The notes: generated by a model not told the origin, from the letters alone. DNA of 64,000 nt from Paraburkholderia sp. D15 (GCF_029910215.1 NZ_CP110395.1:1674001-1738000); one strand, 5' to 3'; counted from the stretch's first letter, positions 37,838 through 46,500 are shown. A program made the numbers and translations.

Positions 37838-39169
37838 ATGTCTGAACGCCATTCCGTCAGGGCCATCCCCCGACTCGAGGTGCACGACTCACCCGCCGAC
37901 CTCGCCGATCCGGCAAGCGCGGCGCGGTTCGTCTACCTGGGCCGCCAGCCAATCCTCGATCGCCATGGCGCGCTGAGCGCCTACGAGCTGCTGTTCCGCG
38001 CCGGTGCGCACAACTACGCCGAAGTCACCGACGACGCCCAGGCGACCGCCCAGGTGGTCGCCCGCGCGATCGGCGGGATCGGCGTGCAGGCGGCGCTTGG
38101 CACGCACCGCGGCTTCGTCAATATCGACCGGGCGCTGCTGTTCAACGACATCGTCCATCTGATGCCGCCCGAGCGCTTCGTCCTCGAAATCCTCGAAACC
38201 GTGAAGTTCGATGCGCAACTCGGGCGCCGGCTCGCCGAGTTGCGCCGCGCGGGGTTTCAGGTGGCGCTCGACGACGTCGTCGAGCTCTCGGACGACGTGC
38301 TGGCCGCGTTGCCGTACGCGGACATCGTCAAGGTCGACTTCCTGCTGACCGAACGTGCGGCGCTGCCCAAGCTGGCCTCGATGCTGCGCGCGCAGGGCAA
38401 GACCCTGATCGCCGAGAAGGTCGAGACGCGCGAGGACTTCGAGCTGGCGCGCGATCTCGGCTTCGATCTGTTCCAGGGCTATTTTTTCGCGCGGCCGCAG
38501 GTGCTGGCCGCGCCGCGCAACCGCTCGCCGCGGCCGGGCCTGCTGCGCCTGCTGGCGCTGCTGTCGCGCGATGCGGGCATTTACGAGCTCGAAGCGGAGC
38601 TGAAGCTCAACCCGAGCGTGGTCGTGCAATTGATGCGGCTGGTCAATTCGAGCGCGTTCGGGTTGGGCCGCAACATCTCGTCGCTGCGCGAGGCGATCAT
38701 CGCAACCGGCACGCGGCAGATTGCGCGCTGGGCGCAACTGCTGCTGTATGCCGACAGTGGCGACCTGCCATGGCGTGCCGATCCGCTGGTGCAACTGGCG
38801 GGCACGCGCTCGCGCTTCATGGAACTGGCGGCGGGCGTACTGCGCCCGTTCGACGACGATTTCGCCGATGCCGCGTTCATGACCGGCATTTTTTCGCTGG
38901 TGCACGTGGTGGTGGGCAGCACGCCGGCCGCCGTGCTGGAGAAGCTGGGACTCGCGCCGCAGATTCGCGAGGCGATCGTGGCGCGCAGCGGGCCACTCGG
39001 CACCTTGCTGCGGATGGCGGTGGCGGCCGGCGAGGGCGGGGATGCCGCGCAGTATGCGGCGGCGGTCGATGCGCCGGCGGGGTTCGCGGCGCTCACGCCG
39101 GAGGTGGTGGCGGAGTTGAACCTGGCGGCGGCGGTGTGGTTCGGCGCGCATATCGAAGAGGCGGCCTGA
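37838..39169 (+). CDS. EAL-like/HDOD signalling protein 2 (YuxH-like)
   Basis: A 443-residue paralogue of the gene at 32534. The EAL-like half begins YLGRQPILDRHGALSAYELLFRAG, as in YuxH proteins where ELLFR replaces EALxR, and contains RGFVNIDRALL, FVLEILETVKFD, QVALDDVVELS, DIVKVDFLL and AEKVETREDFELARDLGFDLFQGYFFARPQ. The HDOD half (about 230-440) contains LEAELKLNPSVVVQLMRLVNSSAFGLGRNISSLREAIIATGTRQIARWAQ. Several metal ligands of active EAL enzymes persist but the first glutamate context is altered, so activity is uncertain. It is divergent from the true phosphodiesterase at 35677, suggesting shared regulation. Confidence 0.88.
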   Translation: MSERHSVRAIPRLEVHDSPADLADPASAARFVYLGRQPILDRHGALSAYELLFRAGAHNYAEVTDDAQATAQVVARAIGGIGVQAALGTHRGFVNIDRALLFNDIVHLMPPERFVLEILETVKFDAQLGRRLAELRRAGFQVALDDVVELSDDVLAALPYADIVKVDFLLTERAALPKLASMLRAQGKTLIAEKVETREDFELARDLGFDLFQGYFFARPQVLAAPRNRSPRPGLLRLLALLSRDAGIYELEAELKLNPSVVVQLMRLVNSSAFGLGRNISSLREAIIATGTRQIARWAQLLLYADSGDLPWRADPLVQLAGTRSRFMELAAGVLRPFDDDFADAAFMTGIFSLVHVVVGSTPAAVLEKLGLAPQIREAIVARSGPLGTLLRMAVAAGEGGDAAQYAAAVDAPAGFAALTPEVVAELNLAAAVWFGAHIEEAA

Positions 39170-39175
39170 GGGCGG

Positions 39176-39229
39176 CGGTCGCGGTCGGTCGTTCGGTTCG
39201 TTCGTTCGGTCGGTCGGTTCGTCTTTCGC
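39176..39229. repeat. Low-complexity CGGT/TTCG tetranucleotide tract
   Basis: An imperfect run of CGGT, CGTT and TTCG tetramers begins a few bases after the stop of the EAL/HDOD gene. Confidence 0.7.
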
Positions 39230-39366
39230 TGCATCCGTGCCGGGTTGGCGTGCGTAATCTGGAGGTACGTGGTCCAATGGCGTGCCTGGGTCGCGCTCGT
39301 GAAGGCGAGCGGCGCGGCCGGACCTCGTTGAACCCCTGCATGCCCCTACGCTCGGAGGAACCGCTC

Positions 39367-39930
39367 ATGAAGAAGAGATTCGTACCGATGGCGCTCGCCG
39401 CTGTCCTGTCGGCTGGTTTTGCTATCTATTCGCTGAGCGCTTGCGCGACGCTCAAGCCTGGCGATGTGGCGCCGGCGTTTACCGCCGAGGCTTCGCTGGG
39501 CGGAAAGACTTATACCTATTCGCTGGCCGACGAGCTCAAGAAGGGGCCCGTCGTGCTCTATTTCTATCCGGCGGCGTTCACCAAAGGTTGCACGATCGAG
39601 GCGCATGAGTTCGCCGAGGCCGTCGACGAGTACAAGAAGTACGGTGCGACGGTGATCGGGGTGTCGCATGACAATATCGATACGTTGACCAAGTTCTCGG
39701 TCAGCGAGTGCCGGAGCAAGTTTCCTGTCGCGGCGGATGCCGATTCCAGGGTGATCGGCGCTTACGATGCCGGGCTGCCGATGCATGCTTCGATGGCCAA
39801 TCGCGTGTCGTATGTGATCGCACCGGATGGGAAGATCATTTACGAGTACACCAGTCTGTCGCCCGAGAAGCATGTGGAAAATACGCTCAAGGCGGTGAAG
39901 GAGTGGGCGGCGGCGCATCCTCAACAGTAA
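39367..39930 (+). CDS. Exported peroxiredoxin (AhpC/TSA family), possible lipoprotein
   Basis: A 187-residue thiol peroxidase of the AhpC/TSA (BCP/PrxQ-like) family that reduces peroxides. The peroxidatic cysteine is in YFYPAAFTKGCTIEAHEFAEA, and a second Cys in SVSECRSKFPVAAD could act as the resolving residue. Unlike most cytoplasmic relatives it starts with a signal sequence, MKKRFVPMALAAVLSAGFAIYSLSAC, in which LSAC fits a lipobox, so it is probably anchored in the envelope. GGAGG precedes the ATG at 39367. How it would be re-reduced in the periplasm is unclear. A small membrane protein gene follows 14 bases later and is probably cotranscribed. Confidence 0.88.
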   Translation: MKKRFVPMALAAVLSAGFAIYSLSACATLKPGDVAPAFTAEASLGGKTYTYSLADELKKGPVVLYFYPAAFTKGCTIEAHEFAEAVDEYKKYGATVIGVSHDNIDTLTKFSVSECRSKFPVAADADSRVIGAYDAGLPMHASMANRVSYVIAPDGKIIYEYTSLSPEKHVENTLKAVKEWAAAHPQQ

Positions 39931-39944
39931 GCGGGTTTCTCGAT

Positions 39945-40409
39945 ATGCCTATTGTTGTGGGGTTGGCTGCGCTTGGCGCTTTGGTTTATGGCGTTGTGTG
40001 GGCGTTTGGGGCGCTGCGCGCGGCTTTTGGGGTGGGGGTGGCGGTTGGGGTTGCCGTCCTGGCGGCCTTGCTGGTTGCTGCCGGTTTGGCTTACTGGTTG
40101 CGGCGGCGTAAAGAGGTCGCGCCTAATGTGCGGGATGGGGATTGGACTCATTCGCTTCAGAGCGATTGGGGGTCTGTTCGTATTGCTGCGGTTAAGCGGT
40201 TTCTTGAGATTCGTCTTGGTAGTGAGGTTGGGAGTTATATTTTTGCCGATCTCGTGAAGGTTGATCTGCGAGCGCAGGATGGAGGGTGGCAGGTCGTGCT
40301 TCAGGTTAAAGATGCCAGGCATGGTGTTTGGGTTTTGCCCATGCGGGATAAGGGAGAGGCTACGCGGTGGTGGCGGGTTCTTGGGCTTGCTGTGCGGGAG
40401 AAGCTCTGA
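39945..40409 (+). CDS. Small two-helix membrane protein (hypothetical)
   Basis: A 154-residue protein with two N-terminal membrane helices (IVVGLAALGALVYGVVWAFGAL and AFGVGVAVGVAVLAALLVAAGLAYWL), a basic turn (RRRKE) and a soluble C-terminal domain (about 60-154; WGSVRIAAVKRFLEIRLGSEVGSYIFADLVKVDLRAQDGGWQVVLQVKDARHG). The soluble part has a beta-rich, PH-like pattern but I do not recognise the family. The start is the ATG at 39945, 14 bases after the peroxiredoxin stop. Codons here are markedly more T-rich than in the upstream gene. Confidence 0.65.
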   Translation: MPIVVGLAALGALVYGVVWAFGALRAAFGVGVAVGVAVLAALLVAAGLAYWLRRRKEVAPNVRDGDWTHSLQSDWGSVRIAAVKRFLEIRLGSEVGSYIFADLVKVDLRAQDGGWQVVLQVKDARHGVWVLPMRDKGEATRWWRVLGLAVREKL

Positions 40410-40417
40410 CTTTTTTT

Positions 40418-40441
40418 GCTGTTGCTGTTGCTGTTGCTGTT
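40418..40441. repeat. GCTGTT hexamer repeat, four units
   Basis: Four perfect GCTGTT units, preceded by seven T, start nine bases after the stop at 40409. The T-run may also act as part of a weak terminator. Confidence 0.9.
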
Positions 40442-40687
40442 GTTGGCCTTTCCTTGTTTTGCTTGTGGTCTATTAGTGTCGCCCCTGTGCGGGGCAGGCA
40501 CTTACTTTCTTTGCCGCCGCAAAGAAAGTAAGCAAAGAAAGCGGCTTCAACCCGCCAGCTCATAAGTGGGCACCGTGCCCCGCCCCGCCGTAGTGGTGCA
40601 TCTGGAATCCGTGTCCTCGCAAACTCCCCGTTCGTGACACAGCAGTCATTCCTCCAGCGGCGCTGCGCGCGCCCTGTGGTCGTTCTT
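40441..40687 (+). repeat. Inverted repeat, left copy, with internal hairpin
   Basis: About 247 bp that recurs in inverted orientation at 43228-43475. It contains GCCCCTGTGCGGGGCAGGCA and a perfect hairpin, CTTACTTTCTTTGC (40501-40514) with GCAAAGAAAGTAAG (40519-40532). Other conserved parts include CATCTGGAATCCGTGT and TTCGTGACACAGCAGTCATT. It is non-coding as far as I can see. Sequences of this type appear repeatedly in Burkholderia-group genomes as far as I recall. Confidence 0.9.
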
Positions 40688-41049
40688 TTATCCCCCCCTC
40701 GTCGTTTTCTTCCGGCTTCCTGCCTTGTGTGCGCGTGTCTTGATCCGCAGTTATGCGCGGTATTTGTTTTTCTTCTCATTGTTAAATCGGTGGCTGTTAA
40801 TTGTTAAGGGATTTAACATAGTTTCGTTTCTGGTTGTTTTAAATTAATGTTTTATGCCGGTGGGATTTATTTGTGCGGCATAAATGTTGGGGATTCTATA
40901 AATAATCTTCTTCTTATTCGATTCGTCTGCTTATACTTGCCTTGCCCCGTCTGGGTCTGGATTGGTGGTGTCTGGTGTGTCGTATTGGGCGGGGCGTTAT
41001 TGCGTTGGGTATTTTTATCTAAAAAACATTCTTTTTATTGAGGTGCGCT
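40688..41049 (+). promoter_or_regulatory. AT-rich upstream region of the lectin gene with TGTTAA array
   Basis: This interval is the most AT-rich in the window and should hold the lectin promoter. TGTTAA occurs at 40780, 40795 and 40802, and its complement TTAACA at 40813-40818. The last two form a dyad TGTTAA-N5-TTAACA (40802-40818). Such an array could be an operator; AT-richness also fits silencing by an H-NS/MvaT/Bv3F-like protein. I found no clear lux-type palindrome. Confidence 0.5.
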
Positions 41050-42030
41050 TTGGGTAACGTTCTCAAATTCGGCGATACGGTTGCGCTTCGTAATGGGCAA
41101 GATAATTTCTCCGGCTACTTTCTTTCGCTTATCTGGAAAGGCGTCCAGAATCCCGAGAAATTCGACAAGCTCTGGACCGAGGTCGCGCAGCCCGGCAAAA
41201 ACTTTGCCTCGGACTATGTCTGGAAAATCATTCCTCCCGCAAACTCGGCGAAGAAAGCCGGCGATCCCGTCGCTAACTTCGAAGAGGTCTGGATCACCGT
41301 GCAGGATGACGCAGGCGCCACGCGCTATCTCGCCATCAATAACGTCGACAACACCTACGTCATGGCCAGCGATAATTCCGTGGCCACCAATCTGAAAACC
41401 TGGGTCATCTCCGGCTCGACAGCCGTCGGCCCCAGCAATCAGGCATCCGGCGATCTTAAAGATCCCCTCGAATATGGGATGTTCGTCAACCTGCTCAACA
41501 AGTCCCTCGAACGCACCGCCAACGCCCATAACGACGCCAATCAAACCGATGCGTTCAAGCACGTCCTGCGCACCGCATCCCTCAACTCGCCGCCCGATAT
41601 CACCGGCTGGTGGCGCATCGATAAAACCGTCACCGATCCCGGCACCAGCGATAACGGCGGTGGCGACAACGGCGGCGGCGGCGAACGCGACGGCTGGTTC
41701 AATCTGCCACCCAACATCCGCTTCGGCGTCACCGTGCTCGTCAACTCGGCCGCGGAACAAACTGTCAAGGTGTTCGTCGACGATCCCGCCAACCCAAGCG
41801 CAACCTTCAAGGGCGCCGGCGTCGACGACAAAAACCTCCAGACCCAAATCATCAACTCGGGCAAAGGCAAGGTCCACGTCGTCGTCGAAGCCAACGGCAA
41901 ACAGTCCAAACTCGGCTCGCGTCAGGTCGATATCTTCAAGAAAACCTACTTCGGCCTAGTCGGCTCCGAAGACGGCGGCGATGACGACTACAACGACGCC
42001 CTGGTGATCCTGAACTGGCCGCTTGGCTGA
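41050..42030 (+). CDS. Two-domain lectin: unknown N-terminal domain fused to LecB-type (PA-IIL) lectin domain
   Basis: A 326-residue protein. Residues about 212-326 are a LecB/PA-IIL-family calcium-dependent lectin: FNLPPNIRFGVTVLVNSAAEQTV, GSRQVDIFKK and the terminal block SEDGGDDDYND...NWPLG. The calcium ligands of the family are kept (Asn232, Glu307, Asp311, Asp313, Asn315, Asp316 and the C-terminal Gly326). The sugar-specificity loop after Asn232 is Ser-Ala-Ala, as in Chromobacterium CV-IIL, which prefers L-fucose. Residues 1-190 (GNVLKFGDTVALRNGQDNFSGYF..., WITVQDDAGATRYLAINNVDNTYVMAS) are an unrecognised, probably beta-rich domain, joined by a Gly/Asn/Asp linker (about 196-212). There is no signal peptide, as for related lectins. 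The TTG at 41050 is chosen for GAGGTG five bases upstream; TTG 41038 is possible. Confidence 0.9.
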   Translation: MGNVLKFGDTVALRNGQDNFSGYFLSLIWKGVQNPEKFDKLWTEVAQPGKNFASDYVWKIIPPANSAKKAGDPVANFEEVWITVQDDAGATRYLAINNVDNTYVMASDNSVATNLKTWVISGSTAVGPSNQASGDLKDPLEYGMFVNLLNKSLERTANAHNDANQTDAFKHVLRTASLNSPPDITGWWRIDKTVTDPGTSDNGGGDNGGGGERDGWFNLPPNIRFGVTVLVNSAAEQTVKVFVDDPANPSATFKGAGVDDKNLQTQIINSGKGKVHVVVEANGKQSKLGSRQVDIFKKTYFGLVGSEDGGDDDYNDALVILNWPLG

Positions 42031-42126
42031 TAAGTCGACCCTCCGCTCCAGTCTTCGAATGACCTATGTCGAACGCGAAGATCGGAGCGGAACAACTCGA
42101 CGCCCAACGCTGACCGCAAGCGCGTA

Positions 42127-42152
42127 CGCCGGCAGTGCAGATGCTGCCGGCG
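42127..42152 (+). terminator. Possible terminator hairpin after the lectin gene
   Basis: CGCCGGCAG (42127-42135) and CTGCCGGCG (42144-42152) form a 9-bp stem with an 8-nt loop, about 100 bases after the lectin stop. The following sequence is only weakly T-rich, so termination may be inefficient or Rho-assisted. Confidence 0.5.
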
Positions 42153-42315
42153 ACGCGCTTTCTATCATCTTCCCCCTGCAATGACCGCTCCATCCGCCAT
42201 TCGCGACTACCTCCAATTCCGACACGCGCGTTGGGAAATTTCGGAAAAGTGGTTGGCGTGCTCAATTTAGCCCGGACGGGTGATCGATCGGGATGCCTGA
42301 CGATTTAGACTCGTT

Positions 42316-42482
42316 TTGTTGTGTCCTTCACAACAAACGGGTTTCACAGCCCGTCAAGCACAGTACCCCGCGAGCTTGCCGATGCGAGCGAGCGGCTGCC
42401 TTCGCGCGTCTCTATGGGCGGGCCTTGGCGGGGGAGCCTCGCGGCTCGCCGGTTTGTGGTACTGCGCACCGGTCTGTGAACC
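42316..42482 (+). ncRNA. Candidate structured leader RNA of the 149-aa orphan gene
   Basis: Two tandem hairpins, TTGTTGTG/CACAACAA (42316-42323 with 42329-42336) and ACGGG/CCCGT (42337-42341 with 42350-42354), are followed by a larger stem. In that stem AGTACC (42362-42367) and GCGAGC (42370-42375) pair with GCTCGC (42444-42449) and GGTACT (42458-42463). The second hairpin's loop contains TTCACAG (42343-42349), the exact complement of CTGTGAA (42474-42480) further downstream, so loop-to-leader pairing is possible. The design recalls phage C4-type antisense RNAs, but I cannot confirm that family. Confidence 0.5.
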
Positions 42483-42555
42483 TCGTCAATGCGCCCGCTC
42501 ACCATCTTTGCAAGCTAGTGTCGGGCGATCCGAGTCAGGAAACTGGAGATCGCAG

Positions 42556-43005
42556 ATGAGTAAAACCCCGAAGAAAACTCGAACGGCGTCGCGTGCTGCT
42601 GTGGATGGTGATCAATATGAGCGGCTTGCGTTGTCGGCGTTCCGGATGATTGAGCGGCAGATGACGCAACTGGACAATTTGCTGACGTTGGCGACATCGA
42701 TCTACCAGAACCCGGCGACGACGATGGATGAGCGGGCGCGTCAACGTACGTTGCTGGGTTTATGGATCGAGACGGGGGAGGCGTACCGGCGGGAGGTGGA
42801 GATTGACCGCGAGTTGTATGGGATTGTGGCGTTGGACGCACGTGGCGTTCCGCAATCGCAACTGAGTGCACGCTACGCGACGAAGTTGCTGGCGAAGGCG
42901 GCGGAGACGTCGATGGCAGGCGAAGAGGGCGCGCTGCCGAATTCGATGGCGGCGTGTGCAAGCGACGCAAAAACGCTAACGCGCCGAACGGCGGTAGCAC
43001 ATTGA
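42556..43005 (+). CDS. Orphan hypothetical protein behind a structured leader (149 aa)
   Basis: A 149-residue, mostly helical soluble protein starting MSKTPKKTRTASRAAVDGDQYERLALSAF. A basic N-terminal tail precedes helices MIERQMTQLDNLLTLATSIYQNPATTMDERARQRTLLGLWIETGEAYRREVEIDRELYG (split by turns at Asn/Pro) and LSARYATKLLAKAAETSM. No catalytic motif is visible and I do not recognise the family; I recall similar multi-copy proteins in Paraburkholderia but cannot verify it. TGGAGA lies eight bases before the ATG at 42556. It shares the inverted-repeat islet with the lectin and is preceded by the leader at 42316-42482. Confidence 0.7.
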   Translation: MSKTPKKTRTASRAAVDGDQYERLALSAFRMIERQMTQLDNLLTLATSIYQNPATTMDERARQRTLLGLWIETGEAYRREVEIDRELYGIVALDARGVPQSQLSARYATKLLAKAAETSMAGEEGALPNSMAACASDAKTLTRRTAVAH

Positions 43006-43227
43006 AGCGGCTATGAGCCGCCACGAAAAAACGGCGCGACCCACGAGACTAAGGCGAGCGGAGCACGTCCATAGCGCGGCTGCTTGACGACGTTTAAGCA
43101 CGACGATTGAGGCACCGCATTTGTACGTGCTGCGTCGTAACGTGTTGAAACTTCCGAGTGATGTGACGAGTGGGAAGGGCAATCCAGCGACAAAGCCACG
43201 GTCGAGAAGCGCCCCGGTGACCGATTC
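43006..43227 (+). other. Gene-free spacer before the right inverted repeat
   Basis: I see no gene, terminator or recognisable element in these 222 bases. Together with the right inverted repeat and its tail (to 43527), it separates the orphan gene from the convergent mdtC gene. Confidence 0.4.
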
Positions 43228-43475
43228 GAGAACGACCGCACCGGCGCGCGCAGCGCTGCCGAAAGAATGACTGCTGTGTCACGAACGCGGAGTGCGCGAG
43301 AACACGGATTCCAGATGGGCCACTACCGTGGCTGTGCGGGGGACCCGCTTAAGAATTAGCGGTTTGAGCGGCTTTCTCTTGCTTACTTCTCTTTGCCGCG
43401 GCAAAGAGAAGTAAGTGCCTGCCCCGCACAGGGGCGAGCCTAATCGACCACTAACAATACAAGAAAAGGCCAACA
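43228..43475 (-). repeat. Inverted repeat, right copy, with internal hairpin
   Basis: The reverse complement of this stretch aligns with 40441-40687 over nearly its whole length. Its hairpin is a perfect palindrome of two 17-nt arms (43382-43398 and 43399-43415). It differs from the left copy at several positions, but the stem is preserved by matching changes on both sides. Confidence 0.9.
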
Positions 43476-43527
43476 CACCAAGCGAACCACCAAAAGCGCC
43501 GCACAGGCAAAAAAACCAAAACAAACC

Positions 43528-46500
43528 TCAAACCGCCGCCGTCCCTGCCCTCCGGGCCTTCCTGTCCTCCCACCTCACCCGAATCCGATCCATATAAAGA
43601 TAAACAACCGGCGTCGTATAGAGCGTAAGCATCTGACTAACAATAAGCCCACCGACAATAGCAATACCCAAAGGCGCCCGCAGCTCAGCCCCTTCGCCAT
43701 TCCCAAAAGCCAACGGCAGCGCCCCAAGCAGTGCGGCGAACGTCGTCATCATAATGGGCCGAAACCGCAGCAAACACGCCTGATAAATAGCATCCCGCGA
43801 AGAAAGCCCTTGCCGCGAAGCCTCAATAGCGAAATCGACCATCATGATCGCGTTCTTCTTGACGATACCGATCAGCAAGATCACACCGATAAGCGCAATG
43901 ATGCTGAACTCCGTCTTGAACAACAGCAGCGCCAGCAACGCCCCCACCCCAGCCGAAGGCAAGGTAGAAAGAATCGTGAGCGGATGAATATAGCTCTCAT
44001 ACAGCATCCCAAGCACGATATACACGGCAGCCAGCGCAGCGAGAATCAGAATGGGTTGATCGGACATCGACTGCTGGAATGCCTGAGCCGTGCCCTGGAA
44101 ACTGCCATGAATGGTGCCAGGCATGCCGATCTGCGCCATCGTGTCGTAAATCGCCTGCGTCGCCGTCGACAACGAAACCCCCGGCGGCAAGTTAAACGAA
44201 ATAGTCGACGCGACAAACTGACTCTGGTGGTTCACCGACAACGGCGTATTCCCCGGACCAAAGCTCGCGATAGCCGACAACGGCACCATCGTTTCCTTGG
44301 ACGTCGACACCGCCGCACCGGAAGACGCACTCGACTTCCCGCTCGCGGCAATCGAATTGATCGCCTGATTCCGCGCGGAGTCGGCCGCGATACTGGCCAC
44401 GCTCGACGCCGTCGTCCCACCCGCACCGCCGGTAGCAGCGCTCGTACTGGTGGTCGACGAAACGGCCGCCGCCGCAGTCACGGTCCCCGCCGGCGCGTTC
44501 GTCGTCTGCGCGCCGCTAGCGCTCCCGCCCGACGTACTCACGTAAATCTGCTTCAGCATGTCCGGGCTCTGCCAGTACTTCGGCGCGACTTCCATCACCA
44601 CGTGATACTGATTCAGCGGGTTGTAGATCGTCGACACCTGCCGCTGCCCGAACGCGTCGTACAGCGTGTTGTCGATCTGCGCCGGCTTGATCCCCAGGCG
44701 CGATGCGGTCGCGCGATCGATCGTCACCATCGCCTCGAGGCCGCCTTGCTGCTGGTCCGAATTGACGTCGGCGAGTTCGGGGCGCGCCTGCAACGCCTCG
44801 GTCAGCAACGGCCCCCACTTGTACAGATCGGGCGTCGAATCGGCCAGCAAGGTGAACTGATACTGCGCGTTCGACTGCCGTCCGCCGACGCGAATATCCT
44901 GCACCGCCTGCAAGAACGTCCGCGCGCCGGCCACGTCGCCGAGCGGCGCGCGCAGTTGCTGAATCACCTGATCGGCGGACAGCTTGCGCTCGCTCTTCGG
45001 CTTCAGCGTGACGAACATGAAGCCGGAGTTGGTCTGCCGGCCGCCGGTAAAGCCGGCCACGCTATCCACCGCCGGATTCTTGCCGACAATCTCCATCATC
45101 TGCGCGAATTTGCCCTTCATCGCCTGGAACGACGTGCTCTGGTCGGCCTGAATCCCGCCGATCATGCGCCCGGTGTCCTGCTGCGGAAAGAAGCCCTTCG
45201 GCACGATGATGTAGAGCCACACGTTCAGGCCGATCGTCAGCAGCAGAATCGTCACGATCAGCCGTGGATGCAGCAAGGCCCAGCCGAGCGTGCGTTCATA
45301 ACCGTGCTGCATCCGCGCGAAGTTGCGTTCGAGCCAGCGGCCAACACGGCCTTCTTCCTTCTTCTCATGCGCTTCGCGCAGCAAACGCGAACACATCATC
45401 GGCGTGAGGGTGAGGGAGACGATCAGCGAGACGCCGATCGCCAGCGACAGCGTCAGCGCGAATTCGCGGAACAGCCGGCCGACGATCCCGCCCATCAGCA
45501 GAATCGGCAGGAACACGGCGACCAGCGAAATACTGATGGACAGCACCGTGAAGCCGACTTCGCGTGCACCGAGAAACGCGGCCTTCATGCGCGGCACGCC
45601 GTTCTCGATGTGCCGCGAAATGTTCTCCAGCACGACGATCGCGTCGTCGACCACGAAGCCGGTCGCGATGGTCAGCGCCATCAAGGACAGGTTGTCGATC
45701 GAAAAGCCCAATAAATACATCGCGCCGAAGGTGCCGATGATCGAAATCGGCACGGCAATGCTCGGAATCAGCGTGGCGCGCCAGTTGCGCAGGAACAGGA
45801 ACACCACCATCGTGACCAGCGCGACCGCGATCAGCAGCGTGTGTTCGGTGTCCTTCAGCGATGCGCGGATCGTCGTCGAGCGGTCGCCGGCCGGCGCGAT
45901 GTCGACGTCGGCGGGCAGCGACGCGTGCAATTGCGGCAGCATCGCCATCACGCGGTCGATCGTATCGATGATGTTCGCGCCCGGCTGACGGTACAGAATC
46001 ACCAGCACCGAACGCTTGCCGTTGAAGAGCCCCAGGTTGCGCAGGTCTTCGACCGAATCGACCACCTCGGCGACATCGGACAGCTTCACCGCCGAGCCGT
46101 TGCGATACGCGATGATCAGATCCTTGTACTGCGACGCCTTGCTGGCCTGGTCGTTGGTATAGATCTGCACGCGGTTCGCGCCGAACTCGATCGACCCCTT
46201 CGGGCTGTTCGCGTTGGCGGCGGCGAGCGCCGCGCGCACGTCTTCGAGACCGATGCCGTAGTGCGACAGCATATTCGGCTCGAGTTCGACGCGCACGGCC
46301 GGATTGGCCGAGCCGCTCACGTCCACTTCGCCGACGCCGTCCACCTGCGAGAGCGACTGTTGCAGCACCGTCGCGGCGGAGTCGTACAACTGGCCGGCGG
46401 TCAGCGTCTTCGAGGTGAGCGCGAGAATCAGGATCGGCGCATCGGCCGGATTGACCTTGTGATACGTCGGGTTGCTGCGCAGGCTCGCCGGCAGGTCGGC

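Noticed and set aside
40688..41049. Quorum-sensing (lux-type) box before the lectin gene
   Set aside because: Burkholderia lectins can be quorum-regulated, but I found no CCTG-N-CAGG-type palindrome here.
40441..43475. Composite transposon or IS pair
   Set aside because: The flanking inverted repeats have no transposase frame and I could not see target-site duplications.
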